In this document: positions 43,901-51,467 of the stretch, one piece after another
Layout of the letters: each line of letters begins with the position of its first letter
Numbering within the stretch: the stretch's first letter is position 1
Virus record (IMG/VR): IMGVR_UViG_3300028388_003025
Coordinates: 1 to 64,000 of that record
Reading direction: 5' to 3' (one strand)
Source: a virus
DNA length: 64,000 bases
Program-made: the position numbers and the translations under genes
The notes under the pieces: generated by a model
Told to the model about the DNA's origin: nothing
The model's database searches: none
Seen by the model: the letters and a program-made list of their open reading frames with translations, nothing else

Positions 43901-44210
43901 TAAGGGGCATGCAGCAAAGATGCAGCGAGTATTTAACAGATTAAAGACAGAGGCCAAATACGTAAGAGATGATAATAGCAGACGAACAGAAATGGAGAAT
44001 AGCCAAGCTGCTGTGAAATTAATGATAGAAAAATTGAGACAAATTGGAGGAATAAACAAGGAATCAAAGAAGCTAAAAAAGATGGCTAATAAATATTGGC
44101 TAGATTTTATGTCTTTTGATTACTATTCTAAAGACAGCTTAGAACAACTTATAACGACAGACATATCAGAAATAAGCTATAATAGTCTTAACAAGGTGGT
44201 TGTATATTAA
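34914..44210 (+). CDS. Giant tape measure protein with DEDDh exonuclease domain, 3,098 aa
   Basis: Length, position after the chaperone pair and long helical composition identify the tape measure. At about 1.5 angstrom per residue it would set a tail near 460 nm, though non-tape domains may shorten this. A DnaQ-like 3'-5' exonuclease is embedded at about residues 972-1180: exo I IGFDLETHG (D979, E981), exo II AAYNAEFDLKKL (D1070), exo III NAHDAGADT (H1153, D1158). This is a full DEDDh set. Further on, about 1640-1690 is a hydrophobic stretch (GLAMIPVVGPFLAGAYGIAMG) that may enter the host membrane. The rest is coil-rich and ends in a beta-type region. Confidence 0.92.
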   Translation: MAFDNIDELQLRLQQLEGKIYGGTSGEDILDLFEEKEELEGKLARAKSFISNTTDSDYPNLYLENTIYDQNKANLQKMISQQETELIHADNSFKSESYKEFLRKDISTKKKTIDKMMGKSVPLTKEFSNFYGEDISIKNKTHSLIDTHGIGRAYQRFLKDMETGKVSKIDSATGIAYDKNMLTPADIFKDARSALAGAVTNMSGKNDDIVPIIMARSNAFDLATITEAFTDPYSKQSRMVDMIRDGSVKLAGDPILVNKLSLYNANKLERLNDTEIEFFRMMEGNRLKFTPIGARAAMFPEGRATYVKNRITKGKNISAIGLSRLRGLDSAASFSGASNIIDESVTAYNEVFKYIANNFFGNVGAKVERVDRLFDEIFYGNPEDGAKRLTKFISRESIAQPIREKIIESIYGYKPSKRQIRAEYKSISEAVISWVRGERVFPNTKTIGTGSEPGKQYITGDFRTVMSRSAMRKKATQKFIPTGHDMRAFISARESQLIEKKFLLKEDKWSLWTGIFTKDTDEIKEVTQKILKEEPYAALGGGFKSANRTINEIIRASFMAESSLDIDEARDIFLASRAANYSQDSKKFASYARRTRSMGYDDFVSMSERFRTYRGRGDSLRNLQRLTLQGFRNMNSLESSAKSYGYDALISRIAKSLDRDLILKTTESDVGMDILDSVKGINLRQAAVELLYDQLSASGVSLKNVKSKRAELSKTTLHGMINPLLLRDRGTNRFAGRMLFDIPDRAAGQVGDFASEYLKIFKNNPGLFSSMMDVSGLNLMAQPMNKAGGFTKQNINMQLNDAKDFISKFIDPSSGKARQNMTSRDKVMYRMFIGQSGSQMIEDIDKYKQSLSEARPAINDIVANANRNNKLKRIMTNLSSIDKADLNRIDSTYSEMVDNMKLQVSLLGGDPNSKEYSDFIVDESARALNRIVMGSNMDNIFTAKLKMVLDENDLKVGNRLDVRRNTYSNLRDKRLIGFDLETHGTKYSQGDVYQFGATVRRKGKTTNFAVTLPFTFKEGGKSSALVGAYTGTQGPSKKDLRRLRSLNKYISGLDPDLAGTYFAAYNAEFDLKKLDSWINAVEGSADGLTADPYYQELKKFQKFVGRATRRGKTIDVFDVVKNVSINDKSFRTSTSLSQTKVASMLGIMFSNAHDAGADTKAMIDVLLELEKKHGNLFSYGAHKGNRFVGSVEAGAGFLGTMTKMYDIADEVAKRHGSSNYERRQFIKMIEKSARSTMTKAVRIVSEKSMFEHGRGANVGDSVMDMTKARRVEVAPESVGAIKEMLIDIASIDNKDSFRALLDRGFNSGVNKLYQKAYQLVEGDREVVSLMKYLPTRRTKTSSSQVIQEVVKRIRSGALTNTRQIKGAMPRIIFDLYLESIKPKKELRATQSFIKGSYTVMKGIGNSIMRRGIPTDAEVAENVRALRANKAYSYIYKTAGDIEDRLMAASRKYIEPITETIMKPINFFADKEYERFVSSKGFGKIDDLLSASGSADDMQKVLEHRARLHRNAFKYKHINTAFKGVKSGLGKVGRVIGLGGKLGLNILDAYQFADSVSMLFGKSVHLKGMRPVLIDSKEAARHAVMSGAYESEKDFNAQRIYGAFWTAKGIKMGGTGVNIFLRGAGKGLAKGALKGLGKKTISKFGIGAGLAMIPVVGPFLAGAYGIAMGISMAIDIVGLGQMFMGGQGFSTLDIFRTATAYKYDSLGREYTTREWSLWAKMRGHTAPGYADDSSSGIKLLGAAAAIAAFNAHGSMRTHNVSDIEDLMGATAKRALIKDQSSALLNSLEQVFKGGVETKDKKAFRSMLIDTQRRLKKEVATGLIPEFEGTSIRRQLVKINRMHKAGYEGGTVSAELVRTLADAKYYMMFDKYRGMSIKQRDSLRQVMFSEDLKPYLNEYKHALSMSVNYLTSGSEGKIADIFKDNNMLGEVASIIGKRGDKRIDSSSYEHMVDLVKSQLKAKTDKLQRVQNLATQGNVGYEANLLRKAYISSGFYKSDAVKQLKGTINLYDMTGEFGNPGEFKRFVSQYKNVKTAGKWLATSLWFTPVDKLAEAYYIGSLPEEDRDERQRAAAAKIMTFGPLQGFNVLTAGANKNSSIQTVMMNMDAVEGVKNPLVGIMMSFYFGQNNDIYSKSSRYKSGPFKDGGMLSGIKLATAEALNTAATTTLVVKGAEVAGDFHTSKLSKLDNPTVLLSYHKNRMHSFYSEGSNVKKLRSQIIKLKQSIVEGKVDGGESKKIIKYYDKMIADLDNLDYSKFKKAIDKDFAQMTDMIKTRYKDANEHILTSTFKENMDDSTKYMSSFYKSFTIRTRPEGMPSTTATIMTQTIMKGLGLSPRDNQAINAAFNLGSMAYMALASATIANANYGYDTYATNAYIDGLKALHYMEENIAGDIANIPLANLPMNLRKSLGSFLDERTRELNKSRTGKLLRLPGINKSQMFWQDVMGLGLSRGNKKLTTMQAATRAGYTREQVLKMIAQYRSEALMSPTKKVLSYSAEEGKLSKLGIDNKMRKKLGLDEYTLDKMEKLAQSGLISDPGTFVNKRALFSLQKKKVHGSLTFAEKKLYRELVGAYTGGVRQYEGYEKLFYKPRYGLEMFAKEIEINSIYSNAVNPSGSLDFASLLQDASIKEQQTFMNTNMWTPLQDDNTSLAVEGHKNFVVLSSLALSRDPDFRKRFENISKKYNVVTGTTGKGGMRDAINIASFLMHKKGDYKGAADISDRFWFGDANRAVEEARMFNLGSEYHDLWKSQMNDAEAMRKTLSDSEFYDFMVESSTYIASKDKALANFFVGSDDKMLKEVKRRMFFKFGEDKKSMRIMEDPVTGKVIFKPGGRKTRKRFVFDRRRNIFKNYSYSSGFNGAGFKPDSYHNKMVQAYLKIDENLLYTAQSYVISLDKDDVVPKEMKNAHIVIEQGNAEHSLAFNPETNEWHVQVRNIDPQLNYEEKNRFFTRHNYKKQLTAEAKTLVSMKTDLQELSKAVSRGSVNEEGEFEYVPGKSPLSKDKGHAAKMQRVFNRLKTEAKYVRDDNSRRTEMENSQAAVKLMIEKLRQIGGINKESKKLKKMANKYWLDFMSFDYYSKDSLEQLITTDISEISYNSLNKVVVY

Positions 44211-45265
44211 TGCCAATTAGCTACGATGATTATATGAGTAAGATAGAGACTTCTGGCAGTAAGTTCACAACAGGCTCTGCATATTCTTTTTCTGTTACAG
44301 GATCAGGGTACTCGTCTGTATATGCATCTAACAATGCAAGTAAACAGAATTTATCTGCATCGAATGTTTCAAAGAAGATAGGTGTGGGCCCTGAGGGCAT
44401 ATCCCACCTAGGAAATGCTAGTGCATTTGGCAAGTTCAAAAGAACAAGTATAGAAAGAAAGTATCAGGCAGATACAGAATATTATATAAGGAAAGACTAT
44501 ACGAAAGCCGTAACAACAATGCAGACCTATTCCGATTATGGTTCTGGGCCATTAGGGAAAGCAAATAGGAATATATTTGATATGGGTGAGCTTACCTATT
44601 CAAGAACAAGTACCCGCAGGACATATGACACAGCTTCTTCTAAGCTTCCAAACCACATGAACCCAACTGCTCTTGATGACACTTCGTTTCAGTATGGTGT
44701 TACTGGATCTACATTTGCAAAGATAAATACATCAAATCCATATAAATCAATGTCTGTTCTCTACAGCATGCAATTGATCAATACGGATACCAAACAGGTA
44801 GATTCGGATCTAGTCAATAAGTATTTCAGTTCTGCTACAAAGGATCCAACTGTATTTTCTAACGCTGTAAAAACGTTTAATCAAATAGAAAAGAAAACTC
44901 GTGCCTTGCGAAAGTCTGGAGAGCTACCAAAGGGAGATGGCGGGACGGCAACATTAGGTGCAGATGCAACAGAAGATGGTGTGTCTTTCTATTACTTAGA
45001 TAAAGATGGCAAAAAGCTAGAGGTTGCAACAATGCCAAACGTCTCGCCAGAGGATGCTGAAATAATAAGCATGGTTAAGGCTGGCGCACTTGCTGGCTCT
45101 ATCGATAATGGTTCCAAGACTTCAAATCCATACTATAGGCTTTTGACTTCTGGAAGTATAGACGCCAAGAAATTGGACATAGTAATGAAGCACGGCTTCC
45201 TTTCTAACGCAATGAACATTTCTGATGCATCGTTTGCATCAATTAACAAGATATTTGTGATATAA
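44210..45265 (+). CDS. Tail protein, 351 aa
   Basis: It overlaps the tape measure stop by one base. The N-terminal 100 residues are rich in Ser, Tyr, Thr and Gly and look flexible. Later parts are mixed helix and strand. It may cap or bind the tape measure C-terminus. Family not recognised. Confidence 0.65.
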   Translation: MPISYDDYMSKIETSGSKFTTGSAYSFSVTGSGYSSVYASNNASKQNLSASNVSKKIGVGPEGISHLGNASAFGKFKRTSIERKYQADTEYYIRKDYTKAVTTMQTYSDYGSGPLGKANRNIFDMGELTYSRTSTRRTYDTASSKLPNHMNPTALDDTSFQYGVTGSTFAKINTSNPYKSMSVLYSMQLINTDTKQVDSDLVNKYFSSATKDPTVFSNAVKTFNQIEKKTRALRKSGELPKGDGGTATLGADATEDGVSFYYLDKDGKKLEVATMPNVSPEDAEIISMVKAGALAGSIDNGSKTSNPYYRLLTSGSIDAKKLDIVMKHGFLSNAMNISDASFASINKIFVI

Positions 45266-45266
45266 T
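45261..45266 (+). promoter_or_regulatory. -10 box with leaderless start
   Basis: TATAAT ends six bases before the ATG at 45273. It overlaps the stop of the upstream gene. No consensus -35 is visible. Confidence 0.5.
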
Positions 45267-45272
45267 TATTCC

Positions 45273-46274
45273 ATGGCATTTGTAGTAAATAAGATAGATT
45301 ACACACAGGCTAGGGATAATCTCAAGCAAGTAAAGCTTTTTGGCAATCCTATAGATATAGGCCCAGGAAATCAAAAGTGGCTTGACGAAGCTGCAAAGAA
45401 AAACTCTAAGGTAAATCAGTTATCATCTATATTATTAGGAAAAGAAAAAGATGCAGTAGTTCTCGAAGAGTATACTGGCAATAAAGATAATGGCAGATAC
45501 TTTGTATTTGTTGAATATAAAGATTGGCAGAACCAACAACGAAGAGGCATCACTGGTGATGGCAACATGATATTGTCTACCATGAGTGAAATAGAATTTA
45601 CAGACTCTCAGGTTCTACCAGATGTAAATGTTCCTGGCATGGGTGCAATAACAATGAACATGGGGCCTAATGCTAAGTATATAAACTTTAAAGGTATGTT
45701 TATGTTTGACAGGCCAGAAGAGTCTGTCGCTTGGCTGGAAGAAAGAAAAGATTCTGGGGCCGTATTTAAATTTCATTACAAGAATTGGCATAGATATGCA
45801 ATGATTGCCAGATTAAATTTTAAAGCTGGCAAAAATCATGAGCATATATCTTATGAGATAGGGTTAAAGTTCCTCTCGTTCGATCAGGAAGATGTAGTTA
45901 ATATTGTAAAAGATTCATCTAAGAGAACTAGGCTATCAGAGTTTGCTATGTCTGAAGTCTCAGGAAGATTATTATTAGCATATGCCGACGCTGCAGCTTC
46001 TGTTACTGGCCTTAATGATAAGGTTGATGAGTTCAGTGCATTTCTAGAAAATGCTGAAAAGAATTTCGGCTTCATATCATCAGTAATATCTGGTGCAAGT
46101 AACTCAATGAATGTTTTATTGCAGAACAATGTCTTAACAAAGGCAGCAAAAGAAACAAAAAGAGTGCTAGGCAATGCTACTGCAGATTTAACTAAAAGCC
46201 TTAATGCTGCTGGTAATTTTAATAAAACTATTGACAATGCTGTTTCAGATATAAAATCTAAACTAGGATTCTAG
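45273..46274 (+). CDS. Baseplate/tail-tip protein, 333 aa
   Basis: There is no ribosome site. The middle part (FDRPEESVAWLEERKD, then RYAMIARLNFKAGKN) is beta-rich and resembles tube-like or hub-adaptor domains. The C-terminal 90 residues are helical. Its place between tape measure and hub suggests a baseplate adaptor. Confidence 0.6.
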   Translation: MAFVVNKIDYTQARDNLKQVKLFGNPIDIGPGNQKWLDEAAKKNSKVNQLSSILLGKEKDAVVLEEYTGNKDNGRYFVFVEYKDWQNQQRRGITGDGNMILSTMSEIEFTDSQVLPDVNVPGMGAITMNMGPNAKYINFKGMFMFDRPEESVAWLEERKDSGAVFKFHYKNWHRYAMIARLNFKAGKNHEHISYEIGLKFLSFDQEDVVNIVKDSSKRTRLSEFAMSEVSGRLLLAYADAAASVTGLNDKVDEFSAFLENAEKNFGFISSVISGASNSMNVLLQNNVLTKAAKETKRVLGNATADLTKSLNAAGNFNKTIDNAVSDIKSKLGF

Positions 46275-46283
46275 GAGACATTA

Positions 46284-48218
46284 ATGACTACTGATCTTGT
46301 AAATAATTACAACGCAGCTTCTGACTTCTTGCAGAATGCAGAAACTATCTTAGGATCAAATCTATTATCTCAGGTAGTTATAAACAGGCTGAATGGAGTT
46401 ATAAAAGATCAAGACAAGGCTGATTATTTTAATGCAATTAAGTCTGGACTATCAAGTGTTCAGGAAGAGTTAACACTCGTAGACACTGGTGAGTTTTCTA
46501 GCTTTACACAATCAGAGAAACTATCACCGCCTGGTGCATTGTATGGCAATGAGGATGAAGTAGTTTCTCCAGGTGTTGCTGAACAAGCTTCGTTCAGCGT
46601 AATGCATCCAAATGTTCTCGATTACGATATACCAGTAGCTGGCTCAACACCAAAGCCTGGGTATTTAATGTTCTACATAGGACAAGACACAAGTCACTCA
46701 CACTTAATGGCATGTCAAGGCTTGGCTCCGCAATCTTTTACAAAGCACGTAAACGTCCTTTCAGTTCCAAATATAGGCGAGAGCAATGAATTTGAAACCT
46801 CTCCACAACAGATAGCCTATCCATTTGTTATGAAATATAGTAACTCTGTTGATCCACTTGAATATAAATATTTAATATTTTATGCGTCAGAGAATCAAAA
46901 CATAGACGGGACACTGGATAGCACTTGTGATATACGTGTAGTGAAGTGGACAGGAGAAATAAACCCTGACACAGGAGACTTTACATATAACGGAAATAGC
47001 ACTATAGACGCGGTGTCTATAGATGTTGATGGTAATAAAGTATTTTCTAGTGGTGATTTAGTATTAGAGCATACAGCTGAGGTGCCTAGCCTTTATGCTC
47101 CATACGCAGAGTATGAAGAATCTACAGGCATTGTACACATATGGTACACAGGTCTCGATGCACAATCTGCAACGTCTGCAATCTATTATACTCAAACTAC
47201 TATAGCTAACTTAACAGCTGGCACGCCATCATTAGTTGCATTGTCTCCAGTACCATTCATTTCATTGCAAAGAGGAAGTGATGGATTGATTGCTGCAAAT
47301 GAATCCATCTTTAGAAAAGACGGGTCGACATTATCATTAGGCAATCATTGTATAGCATTTAAGGGAAAGCTTTTAGCTAGAGGATCAAGGCAGTATAGGC
47401 ATTGCTGGCTGAGTGTTGAAGCATTTTCTGAGGCTGGCGATTCAGAGTACATATGTCTACATGCAATAACGCCAACAGAAGTAATTACAGAGAGTTACAA
47501 TCCTAGCCCACAAATACATAGTATAGTTGGCGACAAAGACGATTTCTCTTCAGCAATATCTAGATGTTATGCTCCTGCAGTCTACTCTGTTAATGGTGAA
47601 GATACTTTTTATACTTGGTGGACGTCTGGTTCAGAATCTAAAAGCTTTATAGCATTTGCTGGAAACAAAACACTAGCATCTAAGTATTGGGCAGAGACAC
47701 CTGCGTCTGTTGTGTTCAATGAAATGCAAGGTCAAGAGGCGGCTAGAGCATTGGTTGACTCATCTAATGAAGGTCAGACAAATAACTTTTATGTATTTAA
47801 GGCTGGAGAGTCAAGCGCTGAAGTGCCGATGAACATACCGGAATTTCCGATAAGCTTAACTGTACCTGAGGATATTTATAATTTTGATATAGACAAATCC
47901 ATTAAGATGACAACACAGGCATCAATCGATGCTAAGGAGCCTATTGACAGCTCCATAAGTTCTAGCAAGTTTGATAGCTATACTGGCAGAAGCCAACAAA
48001 GAAAAGACGTCTACTTAGAGGGCTATTATGTTTGTAAGCCTGGCGACACACTTGATAGGATAGCCTCTTTGTATTATAAAGACTATATAAAGGATGACAT
48101 CCCATTCGGAGTTATACAATACGCCGGAATGATTTCAAGCGTTAATGGCGACATAGATGACATAGACATAACTCCAGGACTTAAGCTTAACATACCAGAT
48201 CCAAGAGAGTTGAAATGA
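46284..48218 (+). CDS. Baseplate protein with propeller-like domain and LysM, 644 aa
   Basis: AGGAGA precedes the ATG. Residues about 120-500 show repeated blades (GYLMFYIGQDTSHSHLMA, GIVHIWYTGLDAQ, DTFYTWWTSGSES) like the five-bladed propeller of glycosidase families 43 and 32. I cannot confirm catalytic acids. Residues about 580-644 are a LysM-like domain (GYYVCKPGDTLDRIASLYY) as used by baseplate proteins to hold neighbours or bind peptidoglycan. The propeller may bind host glycans. The stop overlaps the next start as ATGA. Confidence 0.65.
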   Translation: MTTDLVNNYNAASDFLQNAETILGSNLLSQVVINRLNGVIKDQDKADYFNAIKSGLSSVQEELTLVDTGEFSSFTQSEKLSPPGALYGNEDEVVSPGVAEQASFSVMHPNVLDYDIPVAGSTPKPGYLMFYIGQDTSHSHLMACQGLAPQSFTKHVNVLSVPNIGESNEFETSPQQIAYPFVMKYSNSVDPLEYKYLIFYASENQNIDGTLDSTCDIRVVKWTGEINPDTGDFTYNGNSTIDAVSIDVDGNKVFSSGDLVLEHTAEVPSLYAPYAEYEESTGIVHIWYTGLDAQSATSAIYYTQTTIANLTAGTPSLVALSPVPFISLQRGSDGLIAANESIFRKDGSTLSLGNHCIAFKGKLLARGSRQYRHCWLSVEAFSEAGDSEYICLHAITPTEVITESYNPSPQIHSIVGDKDDFSSAISRCYAPAVYSVNGEDTFYTWWTSGSESKSFIAFAGNKTLASKYWAETPASVVFNEMQGQEAARALVDSSNEGQTNNFYVFKAGESSAEVPMNIPEFPISLTVPEDIYNFDIDKSIKMTTQASIDAKEPIDSSISSSKFDSYTGRSQQRKDVYLEGYYVCKPGDTLDRIASLYYKDYIKDDIPFGVIQYAGMISSVNGDIDDIDITPGLKLNIPDPRELK

Positions 48219-50182
48219 TTGAGAATTACATAGAAGATATAAGAAAAGGACTTAATCCACTTGTCTTTGTCAAGATATCCAAGTCAGGAATTGATTATAC
48301 TCAAGATAATGATGGAGATATAGATACTGTAGAGAAGATAACTATCTCAGACTTATTTGATTCGACTAAAAAGAATATAAAGTTTTCTGAAATAATAGAC
48401 AGGGCCCAAGAAAAGGCTTCTTTACTTCCAAAGAAAACCAGCGTTAAACAGCTAGACAAATATATAATAGGAGATTTGCCAGGGCATCCAGGTAAGCACG
48501 TCTCTATCGCAGAGACTGAAGAATATTTAGAGCTAAATAATATATTCTCACTAAAGGTAGAGAATAATCAAGAATCAATGGCGGATACATTTAGGTTTTC
48601 TATTCCTTTATCATCAATGTATTTTGACTCAAAAAATGCATCAAAGATATTTACATATATTAAAAAGCTAGTATCAACGCTTCAAACAAAGGAAGAGATA
48701 GATAGCAGATCAATCAACCAACAGTATACACATCTCAATAAAATGAAAAGCTCTGGTAGATATGTTGAAATATATTATGGATATAAGGAACAGATCCCAG
48801 ACGGAGAAGAAGTTCATGATGTCTACGACCAGCACTTTAGCAGGTTCGTTGGGTGTGTTGACTTTTGTTCTGTAAATGAAATATATAATATAATTAGTTT
48901 TTCTGGCAGAGATCTAGTTGGGCTAATGATGGATATAAAGTCTTCTGTAGACTTTTCTCAAAGCCTAAAGAATGTGTCATCTGTAGTAAGAACAAGCGTA
49001 ATGAAAAACACAGGCTTAGTCCTGCTTGAAAATACTTATACTGACTGCATGATTAAAGGCACAAAAAAAGAAAGAGTTAAAGACTCAATACTTACAACCC
49101 AAGGCCAGATAACTAGCTTCTTAAAATCAGTTAGCACTACTGGAGAGAGATACGAAGAAGAAACAGGAAACATATTTGAAATAGCTGAAAAAGTTTTTGA
49201 TCCAGAAAAGGCTGGGGATTCAAATCAAAAAGAAATAAACAGGTATGCGCAAGCAGCGAAAGCCTTTCATAACTCATACGGAAATGAAGCTATAAATTTT
49301 TGGGATATATTACAATTTGCAGCGACAATAACAAACCATGTTGTATATCTAATACCAGGAACAAATATAATATATTTTGGAATACCTGACTACTCACTAT
49401 CAAAGGGTTCTATAAATTTGCCAAGCAGAGATACCAATACTGGTGCAATATCTAATGGCAAAGAAGTCAATACACTTCAATTTAGATATAGTATGCCTGT
49501 GTCAAAACATTCAAAGAAGATATTGGTTGCAACATCATCATCTAATGCTGGAGGATATTATTCTTATGTCATATGCCCTAAAGAGATATTGGGAACAGGC
49601 GGAACTGTGTCTTCATTTGTTAGCGACCTAAAGGCAAAGCTTAATGCTTTTGCAGCTAAAGATTCTAATGTAAATAAATCATCTCTTGCTACAGATTTGA
49701 TGTACAGAGTAAAGACCAAGGATGGCTTTCAAGACTATTCAATAATATTTGCGGCTACTGGCAGTAACTTTGGAGATGCTAAAGACTTGTTTAGGTTCTC
49801 TTCCATAGTTGCATACAAAAGATTATTGGTTGATACAGTAAAAATAAATGCCATGGTTATTGGTGATGGCACGATTAATACAAGTTATGCGTCTACTATA
49901 AAAAATGCTTCAATTCTTGAGAGAATATTTAATTATAATGATACAACACTTGTTAATGATACTGAATATAATGGTGTAAAGTTTAAAGTGGCAGAAGCAA
50001 CGCATGAATATACTTCAGAAAAAGGATTCTTCACAAATCTATTATTGGAAAAATCTTTCCTTGAAGATATGAGAAGCACATCTACAGGGTTAGATAATGG
50101 AATTTATTGTATAGAGCTTCAGTTAGACCAGGAAACAGTTGCTGGCCTTAGTCAAGATAAAGGAAGCAGGATATATAACTAA
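48215..50182 (+). CDS. Baseplate hub protein, 655 aa
   Basis: Size and position match the gpD/gp27-like hub that links tube and spike. The N-terminal part has SKSGIDYTQDNDGD, and later HFSRFVGCVDFCS, YNIISFSGRDLVG suits the hub beta-barrel domain. It overlaps the spike gene start by one base. Identification rests mainly on gene order. Confidence 0.7.
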   Translation: MIENYIEDIRKGLNPLVFVKISKSGIDYTQDNDGDIDTVEKITISDLFDSTKKNIKFSEIIDRAQEKASLLPKKTSVKQLDKYIIGDLPGHPGKHVSIAETEEYLELNNIFSLKVENNQESMADTFRFSIPLSSMYFDSKNASKIFTYIKKLVSTLQTKEEIDSRSINQQYTHLNKMKSSGRYVEIYYGYKEQIPDGEEVHDVYDQHFSRFVGCVDFCSVNEIYNIISFSGRDLVGLMMDIKSSVDFSQSLKNVSSVVRTSVMKNTGLVLLENTYTDCMIKGTKKERVKDSILTTQGQITSFLKSVSTTGERYEEETGNIFEIAEKVFDPEKAGDSNQKEINRYAQAAKAFHNSYGNEAINFWDILQFAATITNHVVYLIPGTNIIYFGIPDYSLSKGSINLPSRDTNTGAISNGKEVNTLQFRYSMPVSKHSKKILVATSSSNAGGYYSYVICPKEILGTGGTVSSFVSDLKAKLNAFAAKDSNVNKSSLATDLMYRVKTKDGFQDYSIIFAATGSNFGDAKDLFRFSSIVAYKRLLVDTVKINAMVIGDGTINTSYASTIKNASILERIFNYNDTTLVNDTEYNGVKFKVAEATHEYTSEKGFFTNLLLEKSFLEDMRSTSTGLDNGIYCIELQLDQETVAGLSQDKGSRIYN

Positions 50183-51060
50183 TGCAAGGATATACTTACG
50201 AAGGTGCAATATCAGACCTAACTGCAATGGACTCAATGCCAGGGACTTATACTCGTCGCGGAGATGTTCAAGGCAAAGTCCATAGTATTGCAAAGAACGC
50301 TACAACAAGCATCAGAGCCTTCAAGGGCTTTGTGGTTAGCGATAGGCCTTACACAAACTCTGATGGTATTGCATTAATGAAGGTAAGGAATCCCAGGTCG
50401 CTAACAATAGAATGTAAGTTATCTACACCTATAGGCGGTAGAGATAGAGTAAGGGACTACACTCCTACAAAGGGAGATGTTGTTTACTGTATTCACTGCA
50501 TGGATGATGACTATCCAATTATTTTCGCATTTCCTAATGGACACTCAGGTAATAGGCAGTGGGCAAGACTTGAGCCTGGCGAAGAGCGTGATGTTTACAG
50601 AAATAAAACATATATGTGGCATAAGATAAATGGTAGTTGCAACTTTAATATTCGTAATAATTATTTATTAGAAGTTGCCAATGACTTTAAATCTATAATC
50701 AAAAACAATTACACACTTGAAGTTAAAGATACTATCAATATATCTTCAGTAGATAGGACCTGGATATACGCAGGCTCATTCCTTAATCTTAAATCAGCTA
50801 AGAATGTTAATATAAGATCAGAGTGGTCTTCTATAAATATGCGTGCAGCTAAAAACTTTTGGGCCCAGATAGATGGAAAAGTTGAGCTGAAATGTGCTAA
50901 TATACTACTAGGGGCTAGTGAAGGACATGAGTTGGCGCTTAAAGGAACGACAGCGCAGCTTGAGTTTAATACTCATACGCATATAGGTAATTTAGGTTTT
51001 CCTACTGCACCACCAACTGTCCCAATGAATGCGTTAGCATCGGAGGTAAAAGTTGTATAG
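50182..51060 (+). CDS. Baseplate spike (gpV/gp5-like), 292 aa
   Basis: An OB-like domain around DGIALMKVRNPRS, with PTKGDVVYCIHCMDDDYPI, is followed by a run of short strands (NYLLEVANDFKSIIKNNYTLEV, broken at about residue 180 onward) that would make a triple beta-helix. The histidine-rich HTHIG near the end suits a metal-bound tip. The product is the membrane-piercing spike. Position after the hub agrees. Confidence 0.75.
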   Translation: MQGYTYEGAISDLTAMDSMPGTYTRRGDVQGKVHSIAKNATTSIRAFKGFVVSDRPYTNSDGIALMKVRNPRSLTIECKLSTPIGGRDRVRDYTPTKGDVVYCIHCMDDDYPIIFAFPNGHSGNRQWARLEPGEERDVYRNKTYMWHKINGSCNFNIRNNYLLEVANDFKSIIKNNYTLEVKDTINISSVDRTWIYAGSFLNLKSAKNVNIRSEWSSINMRAAKNFWAQIDGKVELKCANILLGASEGHELALKGTTAQLEFNTHTHIGNLGFPTAPPTVPMNALASEVKVV

Positions 51061-51466
51061 TGTCCCTAATGATATAATGCTTGACACAGAAACGAACGAA
51101 CTTACGTTTAATGCTCGTGGCGATCTAATGACAGCAGCTGACCTCGTTGGTGAAGATAATAAGATAAATGCAAGCGTTAAGCAATGGGTTAGAAATAGAA
51201 TTTTACTTGATTACTTAAATGGACACCCAGAGCTTGAGAGTTTAAATAACTATGTAAGCGAATTAAATACAGACAATCTAGAGGTCTCAACGCTTTCTAC
51301 TATAAATAAGTATATAGAAACTGCGCTTCTTGAGAATGAGTTCATAGAATCTGTATCAGTATCAACATCTCAAGATAAGGAAGACTTATCTTTGATATTA
51401 AATATAGATTATGTTGTATATGCGTCAGCATCTACTGATAGTTTACAAGCAATTTGGGAGGTTTAG
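51053..51466 (+). CDS. Baseplate wedge protein (gpW/gp25-like), 137 aa
   Basis: A TTG start follows GGAGG at seven bases. No ATG is better placed. The sequence NDIMLDTETNELTF, then NARGDLMTAAD and VKQWVRNRILL, fits the gp25-like family, which begins sheath assembly on the baseplate. It overlaps the spike gene end. Confidence 0.72.
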   Translation: MYSVPNDIMLDTETNELTFNARGDLMTAADLVGEDNKINASVKQWVRNRILLDYLNGHPELESLNNYVSELNTDNLEVSTLSTINKYIETALLENEFIESVSVSTSQDKEDLSLILNIDYVVYASASTDSLQAIWEV

Positions 51467-51467
51467 G

